DNA of 64,000 nucleotides, taken from the NCBI RefSeq assembly GCF_027172205.1, contig NC_070607.1, positions 33,626,069 through 33,690,068 of the forward strand, read 5' to 3'. This DNA is from Podarcis raffonei (Eukaryota; Chordata; Lepidosauria; Squamata; Lacertidae). Below, one piece after another: positions 25,201 through 38,040 of the stretch (within the stretch, counting starts at the first letter, position 1; the number at the start of each line of letters is the position of its first letter). The position numbers and the translations under genes are program-made. The notes below the pieces were generated by a model. The model saw only the letters and a list, made by a program, of their open reading frames with translations. It had not been told where the DNA came from and made no database searches.

Positions 25201-27057
25201 ACCACACACAGGCATCGGTTCCATTGAGGCACATAGCAGGTGTTCAGACTAAAAAGTCACTGGAAATTATTCTTGATCTGTTTGAAAAAGTTATGCCTAA
25301 ACTGGGTGTGGGGGGACTTCAAATGTATATTCCACAGTCTTCAGTACATACAGTACATATATATAAATTGCTGATTTTGTAGTGTTACTGTAAGGTACAT
25401 ATTGTGCATATTGTATTGTTGGTTTTATTTTGATTTGATTTCATAGCAAGGGGAAGCTGAATAACAAATGTAGGCCCCGCCAGACAATCTCTTTCCCTTT
25501 CACGAGCTATTTTGGATGTGATGGTTAGCAGGATCAGTACTACAGCACTCCAGCTGGGCCATATTGATAATAGTTGTTTCTGTGAAAATACATCAATGGG
25601 ACTCTTGCCCTAGGCTAGAAAGCCTACTCACATTAGTCTTAGGAGCAGGCGTAGACTGGATGAAGGATGATCTTGTATAGAAATGCTTTGCGGGGGACCC
25701 CACAAACCACTTCGCCACTGCCCCAAGCTCCCATGGTTGCTTCCTCCCTTCCCACTTTCCAGAAGACAATATAGGAGGGGAATAAGCACAGGAGAAGAAA
25801 ATGCCCCCTTTCCCTTTCTGATATATGAAAGAAAAGGGGTGATATTCTTTTTCCCCTCACCTTGATCACCACCTTAGCAAGATAGCAAGAAAGGGGAGAT
25901 TCTTTTCTTTCCCATAGCAGAAAGGGAAAGGGAACAATTCTTTCCTCTTCACTCTCCATCACCACAAAAGATTCTAGGAAGAAGCTGGAGAAAGAACAAA
26001 AAACTTTCCCCCCTGATGCCTGAAATAAAAAAGGACACCCGTTCTCTTTTCTTCTGCCCCACAACTGCCTGACATGAAAGTAACGGGTGGCGGGGAAAAG
26101 AATGAGTCTCTTTTTCTTCCATGTATCAAAGAAAGGGGGGGCTTGTACTTACCCCTCCCCACGGTTAATAATCGGGAGTGTGGAGGAAATGCATGGGAAT
26201 GCATGCTACCACAGAAAGTGGCAAAGAAATCAGGCTTATAGCAGTGCCACCATACAAAAAAGCAGCAAAGGAAAGGTAGCATCAATGGCTGGAATTGCCA
26301 TCTTTGGTATTCAGTTGGTTCGTTTGTACAATGCAGTGAGCTAAACCATGGCTAATCAAGACTGCATGAATGTGCAGCCTCCTAGAATGGAGATCACAGC
26401 CAATCCGTTTCTCCCTGGTACAATTTACTGCCATGTCATGCTGAGCGGAGCCAAAACTCTGAACTGGGACTCTCTCGAGTTTGCTGTACTTTGTTTTGCT
26501 AACCAGGCCAATGTTTACCCAGACAAAGAAGTTATTTACTCAGGTATTTTCTTCTCTCTCTTTACCTTCAGTATTCTGTGGCTCCTGCAAGTTCACTGTG
26601 TGGTTTGGATATTATTATTTTTTATTGCTTTTACTTTTAATTTACAAACTTACATACACCTGCAAATCTAGGAAGTCACCTGAGCATGTAGAACTTTAGT
26701 GTTGGATCGCCCTGTTGTGCTTCCAAATTTGCCATAAGAAGGAAAGAAGGAATAATGGATGAAACACAGCACTTTCCTTCACGAGTACAAAAATAAACAC
26801 ATTTGTAGGCATACCTGTAGATTCTTTATATAACCCCCCTTGTGAGTTTTTATTATTAAATCCTAAACTAGAATTTCAGCCTAATAAAATAGTGTATGGA
26901 TATATGCACAGCTCATCCATAGTTCTGTTGGAGAGTTTGCATCCCATTTCTAAAAGACGTAAGAAAAAAGATCATTTAAAACCAAGGATGTGCCTCTTAA
27001 CTCCTGTTAAGCTGCTGTATAAAGCAGAAGAACTGCTTTACCCCAGAGGGCATTTGG
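22270..27057. other. Intergenic stretch, no gene recognised
   Basis: AT-rich DNA with short open frames on both strands, none with a domain signature. Longer frames near 25639-26064 (-) are low-complexity purine/pyrimidine runs. Confidence 0.6.
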
Positions 27058-27328
27058 TACCATATTGGCCTGAATATAAGCCTCACCTTTTTTCCAAATT
27101 CTGACCATGAAAAGTTAAAGTGCGGCTTAAATTCACGACCTTACAAAACTTGGCTTTTATGATATTCCTGCTGAAACAGACATACGGTAAAATGGAACGG
27201 GTGTGAGTGCCTGCGGAATTTTAAGGAAGCGGCTTATATTTGGGTATTGTCTTTTTTTCTTATTTCCCCTTGAATTTTAAAGGTGTGGCTTATATTCAGG
27301 TGCAGTTTATATTTGGGCTAATATGGTA
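27058..27328. mobile_element. Inverted-repeat element (TACCATATTGGCC family)
   Basis: Starts TACCATATTGGCCTGAATAT and ends in the near-complement ATATTTGGGCTAATATGGTA. The interior has further copies of GGCTTATATT in both orientations, so it can form a long hairpin. No protein is encoded. A second copy lies at about 14000-14241. Confidence 0.7.
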
Positions 27329-28384
27329 GATCTAGAATGCAAATGTGAAAACAAAGAAATTGACTAGGATGTCTCAGAATCTCTGAATTATGGAGCAAGC
27401 AAGCTTCTTTCCATTATTTTCCCAAACACCCTTACATAAAATAGAAGACTGGGGCTACAGCAGTAGGCACTACAACAGTAAGTTAGGCACTACAACTCAA
27501 AAAGTATTTCTCTGCAGTTTTTAAAAATGCTAAATTATGACCCCTTTCTGCCATCTAGTGGTTCTGTTAGGTTATTATAGAGTGGCTCAGTGTTCTGTTT
27601 TGCTGGTTGATTTCCAGGTTTGAAAGTATTTGAGGGGATGTAACACATATTCCCACCCATCTCTTTTCAATTCAGAAGCATGGCATTATAAATGCTGAAG
27701 ATTTGCAAGCACCAATTTCCCATTATGTCTGTAAGTAAGCAGGCACTTTCTAGGCCCACCTTGTTTTGGTTATAGGATAACTAGAAATATATATCACCAC
27801 CATTCCTAGCAGGGTTAAGGGCACAATTTTCTTGAAACCTATCCGAAGCGTTTGTGATTCCCACATTAAAAGCAAGCAGGTTTAGAATTTTCTATACATT
27901 TCAAAAACTGTTTTTTGTTCAAGGATCTCATTTCCCAAAGAGGTAAGAAGTTCCAGGCAGGATTTCTGGCAAACTCCCTTGTGAAGAAATAGTACTAGAG
28001 GCTATTATGACTATCTCTTTCAAGGACAAATCAGAACCTGAGGAGCTGTTGGTGGGGGGTAGCATTTGTTGTTCAGAATCATGTTTGTATCCATTACTGC
28101 AATCATTACTCATTTTATCCACAGCAAATGTAGGGTTTATGGAGCAGAACCTGTAACAAAACTTACATTGTCAGAACCCCCCTTTCTACTGTGCACAAGT
28201 CTATCTATAGCTGTTAGACTTGTGGCTATATAAAGCACCCACGTTTAGAGACAGTGTAATTGCTCCTGAACAACAATTCCTGGGGAGTAGCAGTGGGGAG
28301 AAGCTTTTGCTTTCATGCCCTGTTTGTACATTTAAAACAGGACTAAAGCCCTAACAAGTGGACACTCATGGTAGAGAGACATTT

Positions 28385-28736
28385 GCGGACAAAGAAGATC
28401 CCTGGATGGTTAAGTCTATGGGGTTGTGACACTCATCTTGTTTTCAGGCCAAGGGAGCCGGCGTTTGTCCAGATACAGCTTTCTGGGTCATGTGGCCAGC
28501 ATGACTATACTACTTCTAATGGAATGGGAACTCCATGACAGAAACTAGAGTGCACAGAAACCCCATTTACCTTTCTTTCACAGTGGTACTTGCACTGGTG
28601 TGCTTTCACAATGCTAGGTTAGCAGGAGCTGGGGCAGAGCAATGGGAGCTCACTTCGTTGCGCAGATTCAAACTGCCAATATTCCTATCAGCAAACCCAA
28701 GAGGTTCAGTGGTTTAGACCACAGCGCCACCCACAT
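28385..28736 (-). mobile_element. Sauria-type SINE
   Basis: Reads CCCTGGATGGTTAAGTCTAT, AGCATGACTA, CTAGGTTAGCAGGAGCTGGG and ends GTTTAGACCACAGCGCCACC. This is the reverse of a tRNA-headed SINE with its B-box-like region near 28665. The AAAGGTAAAGG tail is missing at the left, exactly where similarity to unit 2 begins. Confidence 0.8.
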
Positions 28737-29483
28737 ACTAAGTCACAAAGTCACAGCTGGAATGGTGTTCTCACTAGGAATAAATAATAAAAACACTTCC
28801 TGCAGTAAGGGCACAGGCTAAACTCTCAGGAGCTGAAGACTACACATAGCAAAGGGCTGTAGGAAATCCCCTCTTTTCCAAAAGGCCATCTCATTATTTC
28901 AGCATCAAGCCACTAAATTCAATATGATTCAGAAGAGCACCTTATCTTTCTTAAATTGTCTGTATTGTTCTCCACTAGAGGGCAAACTTGATCGGCATTT
29001 AAAAACAAGACCCTGAAGCAAGACAAATACTAATAACAGACGTCGCCTCTAATTGTAATGAACATTTTATAACAGAAAAAAAATCACACACAAAAAAAAT
29101 AACATTTGCAGAAATATTTTTTGTTCAGATTTCAAGTCTACGTTTTCCTCCTAAGTAAGTTAGGATCAAATTATCTTACATTTGACTAACACCAGGTTAT
29201 TTCGGCAGGGTAAATTATTGTTCAGGAAATACCCCCCTCACCCCAATTATAGAGGAAATGCATGCCTTCTGATGCATTGGCAACAATTCCTACAGTGGCC
29301 CCCTCGGCCAATCTGAGAACTTGAGATGGCTGATATGGGGAAAGATATCTAAGTCCCAAGTCATGCAGGTCTTTATAACTTTACATGTTTACTATGGTGG
29401 CATCTCTGGAACATGTACCCCAAACACGTTCCTTTAAGTAGCAGATGTAAATGCACATGAAGGGAGCAATTCAGTCCTATATA

Positions 29484-32400
29484 TTAAGGCTCAGCGTAAC
29501 AATCCTTTGTGGAACGATTGACCGAAGGTTCGTCATCAAAGTCGTCAAAGTAGTCTTCAGCTAAACGAAGCATCTGCCTCACTGCCATAAGTATCAGGAT
29601 ATCAACATCATTCCTCAGTTCCAGCTCTGAGGAATAATTTTTAACAGGAACTATATGAGACAGAGGGATGCCAAGTTTCACTTCTATTAGCCGCATCTGT
29701 AAAGAAATTAAAATGTGATTTGTTACCAAGGGAACACTATTTTTATGCCCCTTTGGTTCCACCAGCTGACACAAGGCCACTGCTGGCCATATTAATTAAT
29801 TGCATTTTTATGCCCCGTATCTGTACACTGACCCCAAACAAAAAAAAATTCAGGGCCACTTACAAGAAAGAAGGTCCAGTCCATTTCCAGGTCCAACTTA
29901 AAAGTGTTGGTTTAATGCCCTATGACCTTTAATGCCCTAGACCAGGGTGAGCCTCACTGTGACCCTCAGGATTTTCCTCGGGCCACACGCTCTCCAAACC
30001 TCAACAGCCCTGCTTTGCACATCTAGAGCGCAAAGATGTTATGACAGTTTTTCATAATACAATGCAATAAAAAGCAAACTAATCTAAACAGAAAGAGAAA
30101 GAAAAATGCAAAGGTAGCTCTTAAACCTTATCTCACACAGAAAGGGATGGACCTTCCCAGCCTCTCAGCCTGGGACCTCTTCCCTTTCCTGCCTCTCACA
30201 CAGGGAAGGAATCTACACACATATTTAAAAACGCTGTGAAAATGCTTTCTTAAAAAATGTTTTGAAAAATATACCGCACTGTCGCCAGCTAGTGTCACTT
30301 TGGTATATTGCATTTCACACACCTTTTAAAATGTTTTATTTGCATCTGGGTAGCTGAGTCCAGGGACATTTATCAGCCAGCCATTACCTTCAAGTGTATA
30401 TTCTCATTAGAGGATATAGAGAATATAAAAAAACCCAAGAAGTAAGAGCAGAAGCAAAACAAAACAAGGAAAGAAAAAGTAACAGAAAGATTAAAATATT
30501 AAAGAAAAGCCTGACTAGCTTTAAAGATAGCTTTTAATTTAACAGTTCACCTGCTTCTGAACAGCCATGCTTTTGTATATGTATGATATATCTTCTTCAA
30601 CAATCGGACAAATCTGCTCCACTTTAGTTAGAATAACAAGCTGTGGGACACCTGTAAGAAGATTAGCTTATAAAAAAGGAGTACAATAAATATTTGTTTT
30701 TTCCTTCTGAATTGGGAATAGCCACCACAATTATTATTGTGATTTTTTTTTAGCAATGAGCAAAGAACTATTTGAAGCCATTTTTAAAAATATGAAATAA
30801 GATAGCAACTACATTGAGGTTGATCAAAACATAAATGTAAAATAAATTAAAAAGACTGACCAAAACTGTTCGCTTTTCGACGGATGTCTTTCAGTTTTTC
30901 TTCCAGCTTCTCAGGGAGGATCTCAACCTTGGACCCATCAATAATGAATGCAACACAATGAATCCGGTCTTTTGGAGAGGGGCATTTGATATAGTATGGC
31001 ATATTGGGGCTCATAACACAGGATGGATTGAACTGAAAAGGAAAGGGGTAATAGAAGGAAAAATATAGGATAGCTGCAACGGAATCAAATTCCAAAAGGT
31101 TGTGTGAGAGACATAGCAATGGATGAACCTACATACAAAAGATGACAGCCCCCATGTAGTGCTCATGGAGCAGCCATCTTTGATAATATAAAGTGACCAT
31201 TTGTGCATACAGGTACACCGAAAATGACATGTAGTCAGTTGCCGCCCCATTTTGAAAAGCATTTTTACCCAGTGTGGTGAGGGTGTAGTACCTGAATTAG
31301 TACTCTGGCATTCTCAATCTAGTACTGAGGATACCATTACAACAAGCAATTTCCCAAATTCTCCTCCAAGGGCTTTTCCACATTGCCTCTTCTTCCACTG
31401 ATTCCCCAATCAATTGCATCCAATCAATTGCAGATGGAAACTAAAAACCCAACCATGTTCAGGCTGCTCAGCATGATAAGCTGATCTGTGAGCTATTTCC
31501 CAAATGGTTTCAATTTTTTTTTTTACTCTGAAAAAGATGAGTTTTGATGGCATGGGCTGAAACTACCATGGCTCCATGATCAGCTTTCCCCAAGGACCAG
31601 TCTTCTAGCAACTGTGTTTCCAAGCCATGTCATGGATTTGTAGATGTAAATCAGTCCTTAGCCTGGCAAACCACTTGGGAAAATAAAACTACGCTTGCTG
31701 GGGTTATAATGGTGGACCACAGGAAGTGTGATGTTTGCATTATAGAAGTAAATTAGAAATGAAAAGCAGAGGTTCCTAAATGATCATCTCTCGATCTAAA
31801 ATGAACAATAGAGGATGCATCTTACCGAGTACCGATCAGGAATATGGCCCTCCAATATGCTGCGCACGTCCTCAATGTCCAAACCACCGTTGGGTTGAGC
31901 TTCAAGTCCCATGGTATCACAGAAGATGACTGGGAGTGGGGTTCTATCACTTCCGCTTTTAAGATGATAAGTCCTATACTATTTTTTAAAAAATGCAAAT
32001 AACACCATATTGAAATCTATTCCTATCTGCTTTCCTTTCTATTTTACATATGTAAATGACAAATTTCACCTACTAGTATATATACTAATCAACTGTAATT
32101 TTTGTGGCTCTGTATAAAACCACAGAAGTTCCATTACACAAGAAACAGGTTAGAAAGGCAAGTTAAGTATGGGTTTCTGGCCACGTCACGAGTCAATGGC
32201 AGTAGCTCCTTGCTGCCCTCCGTGGGCAGCAAGGAGGTTCAGGCAGAGGAAAGCCAGGATTTATGTGCCAAAAGTTGTGGTAATGTTCTCCAGTGGGATC
32301 TGGGGAGCTCACTGCATCCTGCTGTGCCAAGCAAGCCCGTATCTGGATGTGTGTCCCTGCCATAAACGAGCCTCCGTCTCCAGCGTTATTTGGTTCCACT

Positions 32401-35400
32401 TTAATTTGGACAATTGGCATTAATCAAGAGGCGCTTCTGTGCCAACATATGCTTATGGGTTACAATCAGTCAGCTGCCAAAAGGACTGGGCTTGGCTCCT
32501 TGAAGGTATCTGAATGTTTTCTTTGCAGCTTGAAAATCCTTACAACAGCCGGGAAAGGAAGGGGGAGGACAAGGTGTTTTGTGCTTTTTATGGTTTTCAA
32601 ATGGTCTCCTAACAAGGGCTGATGGGAGTTGTAGTCTAGGAACCCTAGTTGAAGTATATATTGAATCTCATGTATCATTTTGTTGCCATTAGTTATTGGC
32701 CAACATGTTTAGAAATACAGTGGTATCTCTGGTTATGAACTTAATACGTTCCTGAGGCCCATTCTTAACCCAAAACCATTCTTAACCTGAGGTGTGCTTT
32801 CGCTAAAGGGGCTTCCTGCTGCCGCTGCACAATTTCCATTCTCATCCTGAGGTAAAGTTTGTAACCCAAGGTACTACTTCCGGGTTAGCAGAAAGTGTTT
32901 GTAACCCAAGGTGTTTGTAACCCGAGGTACCACGTTATCCTTTTTGGAGCTCTAGACTGCCAGCTTAGGATATCACCTCTGAATAATGTATCATGTACAA
33001 ATTTTACCATCTCAGCAGTTACCTCTAATGACAAATGGTTTGTTTCAAAACGCAGCCACAATTGAAAGAATGAAGTTATTTCCACTCAATAACCCTTATC
33101 TACAGGTCTGCAGATTTAAAAGGCTTGTGAGGCATGAATTCTCCTTTCAAAATGGACATTCGTTATAGCTAGGATAAACAATGTATTTTGAAACAATACA
33201 TGCATTTGAAACATTGATTGAAAAATACTGAATGCATTTTAACTTTTGCTTTAGCAGTGCAGAGCTACCTGCTTTGTCAGACTTGTGGAATCTGATCCTG
33301 CTGCAGCTTGACTTGACACGTAGCCTCGGAAAGTTGAATACACAGAGTTGAAGAAACTGGACTTCCCTGCTCCAACTGGCCCAGTAAGCAGAACCCGACA
33401 CTGGGGCACAGCACTCAAGCAAGGCTTGAAAGTTCTTATTTCTTTCATCAGTGCTTCCCTTTTCCTGCCAAGGTAGCAAAATAAATCTGTCTATTAACCA
33501 TATTAGCTTAATCATATCTACATATATCCTGGTTATACAGTGTTAAAGCTGATAAGCAAAGCAACACTCTATTATGTTGAAGCCTGAGGGTTTTAATTGT
33601 GAATCAAATGAAGATAATGTGTACAAACCTTCTGAAATTTAGCACAGAGTACCTACATGTTTAGTGACCTAAACTGGCCACATTTCAGACACAGCTGTTG
33701 AGAAATTGCTTAAATACTACCTCCAAAAAAAAATTCTCTTTGGAGACTAATTTCTGCTGTTTACCACCATGACCTGCCAGGCCGTTAGGTCCAAGTTACA
33801 CCCACCTTCCCATCATCTGACGTTACCTGAGGCTAAGGTCATGACAGGTAAAGCTGTAGCCTCAAATAGCACGGTGCATGCTTCTGTTTATTCCCCAGTG
33901 CTCCCTGATAGCCCACAGATGAATTTAGGTTAGCACGGTAGACTCCAATGCACCGCCAATGCATTTCATATTGGGTTGTGGTTTTGCAATATCAATAAAT
34001 TCTATTTTGATGTTAAAATGGAGTCATTTTGAAATCAATCATTAATTTTATTTCTAGCACAGACTTTTGAAAGGGGCCTGCCGGACCCAGCATGCATAGT
34101 GATACCATTAAAATAAATGATGTGCAAGGGTTAAGGATGCTGTTCTATATCTGCAATGAATGGAACGGGATTTCCTTCTACACTGACTATAAGGCTGCCG
34201 TATAACTCTTCTTTTGGACTGAAGGGGGGCGTGTTCCAAAAACACAACTGGAGGTCATCCTGAGATGGTAAGGTAAAGGTAAAGGACCCCTGGACGGTTA
34301 AGTCCAGTTGAATTCGACTATGGGGAGCAGCACGCATCTCTGCTTTCAGGCCAAGGGAGCCAGCATCTGTCCACAGAGGTTTTTTCTAGGTCACATGGCC
34401 AGTTTCTGGTGCACAGGACACCATGATGAGTGCCAGAGTGAACAGAAACGCCATTTATCTTCCAACTGCAACGGTATCTATTTATCTGCTCATGCTGTTA
34501 TGCTTTCAAACTGCTAGGTTGGCAGGAGCTGGGACAAAGCAACAGAAGATCACCCCATCGCACAGATTCGAACTGCTGACCTTACGATCAGCAAGCTCAA
34601 GAGGCTCAGTGGTTTAGATGGTGTACCTGAGAGGATGGCTAGCCAAGGGAGGAAAAGATAAGAAAGTGACACCTGTTAGAAGCAGGGGTTGGGAAACTCA
34701 GGTGCAGAGGCCAAATGTGGTCCTCCAGGCCTCCATCTTACCTCTCAGAACTCTCCACAAGCCACACCCCTCTCTTGGCCCTCACTGGTCAAGTGCTTTA
34801 GCCCAGCTGTAATGTGCTCTTGAACTGGGGTAACTTTGAAACCACTTGGAAATTATATGAATTAAATTGTATATAAATGCCTTAAATAAATAAATGAAAC
34901 AATGCCCCTGGCTTGCCTAAATGGTGTGTGGGGTGGGGGGAAATGGGGTGAGAGTGTTTCTCGAGTCAGTAACCTACTCTGCTGTCCATGTCATCTCCCG
35001 CCATGGTTTTTCCAAAATGCTACTCAGCCCTAAGGAGAAAATAAAATTTGATATTAGCAAGAGGGCAAATCAACGGGTTTCAAAAAATGAAATAACTTTT
35101 AAATGATTGTTTCAGCTCACCTTCAACTCGATATACTTCACATTCCAAAAGGACTTGGTCATTTCCATGTAGGTCTTCTGCATTGAGTGTGTAACTGTTA
35201 GTGTCAGCATCTGTGGTAACACTATTCTTGCTTTCAGACAGGAATACAAGTGTGTTAGCTCCAAAAGTAGGACCATATGCACTATTGTCAAGGACAGCCT
35301 CAACAGCATTCTTGACTGGGAATTTTAGTACGCTGAGCTCCTGCTCTTTCCCTTTCAATCTAAACAGGAAAGCATTGTTATCAAACAGGTATCTCCCAGC

Positions 35401-35613
35401 TGAAGCATAATTCTGTTCTGTAAAGCCTCCAAAGATATAGCCACTTGCATTGTATCCCACAACTACAGTTGGGCCCTGATGGTCGCATTTGTTATGAAAT
35501 GCATTGACATTGTAGGTATGCAAACTTGCTTTATAGAGAAGGCTTAGATGTTGGCATCCCAAAATATCCAGCAGCGCCTTTCTCTCAGTTTTGGTCAATC
35601 GAGATTGGGCCAT
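29484..35613 (-). CDS. IFI44L: Interferon-induced protein 44-like, copy 1 (complete, 459 aa)
   Basis: Antiviral interferon-stimulated protein with an N-terminal TLDc domain and a GTPase-like C-terminal domain. Coding exons on the minus strand: 35121-35613, 34978-35029, 33269-33464, 31826-31978, 30861-31032, 30551-30651, 29484-29696; all GT-AG with matching phase, 1,380 nt. Exon 2 continues to 35620 as 5' UTR after acceptor TTTCTTTCAG. Residues 1-165 match TLDc ([33 protein letters not shown]-like). The P-loop GPVGAGKSS is near residues 210-218, DTMG near 268-271, [20 protein letters not shown] in exon 6. The guanine-specificity motif reads TKVE (364-367) where copy 2 and human IFI44L have TKVD. 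The C-terminus [20 protein letters not shown] matches IFI44L. Length is near human IFI44L (452) and IFI44 (444); which orthologue was not resolved. Confidence 0.94.
32716..32936. mobile_element. TA-flanked inverted-repeat element in IFI44-like copy 1
   Basis: CAGTGGTATCTCTGGTTATG at the left and AACCCGAGGTACCACG at the right. It is a full-length member of the family seen at 16209. It lies in the intron between exons 33269-33464 and 31826-31978. Copy 2 keeps only the left part, at 47242-47296. Confidence 0.72.
34264..34622 (-). mobile_element. Sauria-type SINE shared by both units
   Basis: Starts with tail copies AAGGTAAAGGTAAAGGACCC and ends AGAGGCTCAGTGGTTTAGA. It is in an intron and is matched at the same place in unit 2 (48219-48552), so it was inserted before the duplication. 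Confidence 0.8.
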
Positions 35614-36837
35614 CTTTAATCTGAAAGAAATGAGATATAGTAGGAATATAAATATTTCTGGAATTAGGAACAGCCAAACCTAGGTAGCAGAAGGTCCGAA
35701 GTTCAATTTATAGCATCTCAAGACAGGTTTAGGCGATATCCCTGTCTGAAATTCAGAAACCCACTTCCAGCCAATGTAGGCCAGGACTGTGACGATTTGC
35801 TACAAGGTAGGCGAAAAACCAAGTGGCTGGTGCCAATTTGCCAGTTGGATAAAAAATCCTACCAGGCCCCTTGGGCAACCAAGGTGACCAACCACAGGTC
35901 TATAGCAAGGTCAAGCACGAAGCGATGAACTAAGGGGAAGGGTGGGTGTGTGATCCGTTGAAACGCGGCAGCGCAATGAGGGGCAGGAGCTGCCGCGGCT
36001 GCATTTGAGCGGCTAAACTCCACCCCCAAGACTCCCCTTGATTGGTAGGCTGCCTGGGAGCGCAGCACGGCAGCAGTGATGGCAAACAGGGGCCGGAATG
36101 CCCAATGCAAAGCGCAGGAACAGCTCCCAATCACAACTCCGGGAGGAGGAGGAGAGGCTCTTTCAAACACATATGCCACATTTCTCTTTCAAACCTCCAC
36201 AGGGTAAATGTTAAGAAGACTTCAGTCCTACAGCCCCACCCAAGACATGCTAGAAGCTGGAGAACAAGCTTTGAAAATAAGAGCCTTTGAAAATAAGAGC
36301 CTTTGAAAATAACAGCAGCACAGATTTGTGCTGCTGGCCTGTGAACTGCAGCTGCGATACTTACTTAGGGGGCTAGGCCCCATTGAACATGCCTGAGTAA
36401 GCATGGGGAGGAGGCTTGTTCTGTGCGTGCCTTCAGCTTGCTGTATTAAATAAGCATCAGGTTTCATGGTGATCTGCAAATATAAAGCAGCTTTCCCCCA
36501 ACTAACGGTTGAAAATCAGAAAGCACCACTAGATGGTGAAGAATAATATTTTTCTTTTCACATGGACAATACCAGCCGAGGCTTTCTGACTCCACCCAAG
36601 ATATTAACACATGCTTGTAGATAAAGTTAGAAAATTTCGGTGCCCTCCCGAAAGCTTCCCTTTCACTGAAGGATCAGATTCAGAAAATCTCTCACAAGAA
36701 TACATGCAAAGCAATTGTTAAGCTGAGCTGCTGAATCACCAAAAACCGTATGGAGCAGCCAAGCAACCGTTAAAAAATCCCCATTCTATTTTAATAGCTG
36801 CATGTGGCAGGAAAATATCATCATGACATGATCTTAC

Positions 36838-36930
36838 CAGCTTAGGGGAATTTTTTTTCCTGTTTCCAGAGCTCTGTTTTACTTCAGATTGAAAGCCCGG
36901 GAGCGTCTGCAAAGAAGCCTCTTCCCTCTG
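36838..36930 (-). other. Probable 5' non-coding exon of IFI44-like copy 1
   Basis: On the minus strand a good donor (AAGCTG|GTAAGATC) ends at 36838. The upstream limit is set only roughly by the ISRE at 36956. The same sequence and donor occur in copy 2 at 50813. No start codon is used here; the first coding exon has its own acceptor at 35621. Confidence 0.55.
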
Positions 36931-36955
36931 AGAAGCAGCTCGTGTCTGCAAGGGA

Positions 36956-36971
36956 GAAACGAAAGTGAAAG
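36956..36971 (-). promoter_or_regulatory. ISRE of IFI44-like copy 1
   Basis: GAAACGAAAGTGAAAG on the plus strand contains two overlapping GAAANNGAAA cores, the element bound by ISGF3 and IRF factors. It sits just upstream of the probable first exon, as expected for an interferon-stimulated gene. Confidence 0.82.
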
Positions 36972-37299
36972 TGCAGAGGTGCTCAGGAAGCAGAAACACG
37001 TGTTCTCAGGTTTCCTGGAGTCCGTGACTATGTAGGGGGAAATGCTCTTAGGGAGGAAGGTAGAACTAGAATAGAAATTTCTTGCAAGATACCTGACAGT
37101 AAGACAGAATCCTACATAAAGCTGAAATGACTGTGAGCATATGGGGAGGGGTGCAGTGGGTCTTAGCTTGTGCAAGAGCAAATGGCTCACATTCCTGAAT
37201 CCAGGCTGCAGAGATCCTGCAAATGGGTGGGGATGAATGGCTGCTCTTGGCTGATAGAGGGCCTGGCTAATGCAGGGAAGAGTCTGCTTTCCCTTAGCT

Positions 37300-38040
37300 T
37301 GTGCAAGGGAGCATGTCCTCCCTCAAAGAGGGCACGTGTTGTGGTGAGACCTGGAGACTGGCCCTCTGGTTGTGGGTAGGCACATTGGTCAGCCATAACA
37401 CCCAACTGGTAGGTCCCTCATTGCTGGGTTTAATCTGGCCAATAGGGTACTGTCTAAATGGATTGAGGGACCTATAAATACCTATGCATGTGACCCAGAG
37501 TTTCCTCTTTCGGCTTGTGCATCGGAGCACCCGCCCACCTCTCCCTATATTTAGGGCATTTTGCGATTGACCTTGCTATGCCATCATGTGTCGTCTGTCG
37601 TTGGGACAGAGGTATGGCAGGAATTTCCCCCACTTGACTGATTGGCTGTTGCCACTTGGGTTTTGCCTGCCACGTAGGCGAACTTGTAAGGTTGTGGATA
37701 GGCACTGGTTCAGGTGATAGGGATGGGGGAACAGTCTTGCCATCCCTATGTAAAGGATATTCTGTTAAAGTAATCCAGGGACTCAACTTGGTTTGGTCAA
37801 CCCCTGAGAGGGAGTTGTGCCCGTGCCTGAGTCCCGGAGGGCATCTGGGGAGTGGACATAGTCCGTTCCCGAGCTTTCCGCCTACCTCAGGTTTTCACCC
37901 TTGATAGAGCTCCTGCTCAGCACTACCTGCAAGGGTGCAGGGAGTTATTCGAACCAGAGCCTGTGCAACCACTCACTTTCTGTAATCAATAAAGTTGTGT
38001 CCTAAATTCTGCCAAAAACCCAAACTAAAATTTGAGTCAA
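37300..38040 (+). mobile_element. Possible LTR fossil between the two units
   Basis: Sequence found in neither unit. It contains a TATA-like CCTATAAATACC near 37469 and AATAAAG near 37988, about 520 bp apart, as in an LTR with promoter and poly(A) signal. Neither terminus nor target duplication could be fixed and no internal genes are attached. Family is unknown; it may be a solo LTR or simply unique spacer. Confidence 0.35.

Larger units (their letters stand above)
28385..37300. repeat. Tandem segmental duplication, unit 1
   Basis: About 8.9 kb that reappears in the same orientation at 38630-51304. Shared sequence begins inside a Sauria-type SINE, covers all exons, introns and promoter of an IFI44-like gene, and stops after CAGGGAAGAGTCTGCTTTCC. 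Exon lengths are identical and protein differences are few (for example MAQSRLTKTERKALL against [15 protein letters not shown]), so the duplication is fairly recent. Confidence 0.92.

Noticed and set aside
25639-26285. Overlapping frames of 141 and 103 aa on the minus strand
   Set aside because: Low-complexity Phe/Ser/Lys-rich translations of purine/pyrimidine runs with no domain, splice context or counterpart.
34131-34337. Minus-strand frame ELYGSLIVSVEGNPVPF as an IFI44-like exon
   Set aside because: It is absent from copy 2 and runs into SINE sequence. The required phase 1-to-2 linker exon is instead the 52-nt exon at 34978-35029, conserved in both copies.
34629-34669. Alternative phase-compatible small exon for IFI44-like copy 1
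   Set aside because: Splice-like borders are present but the peptide (VTFSYLFPPLAS) does not resemble the family linker, and the 52-nt exon fits much better.
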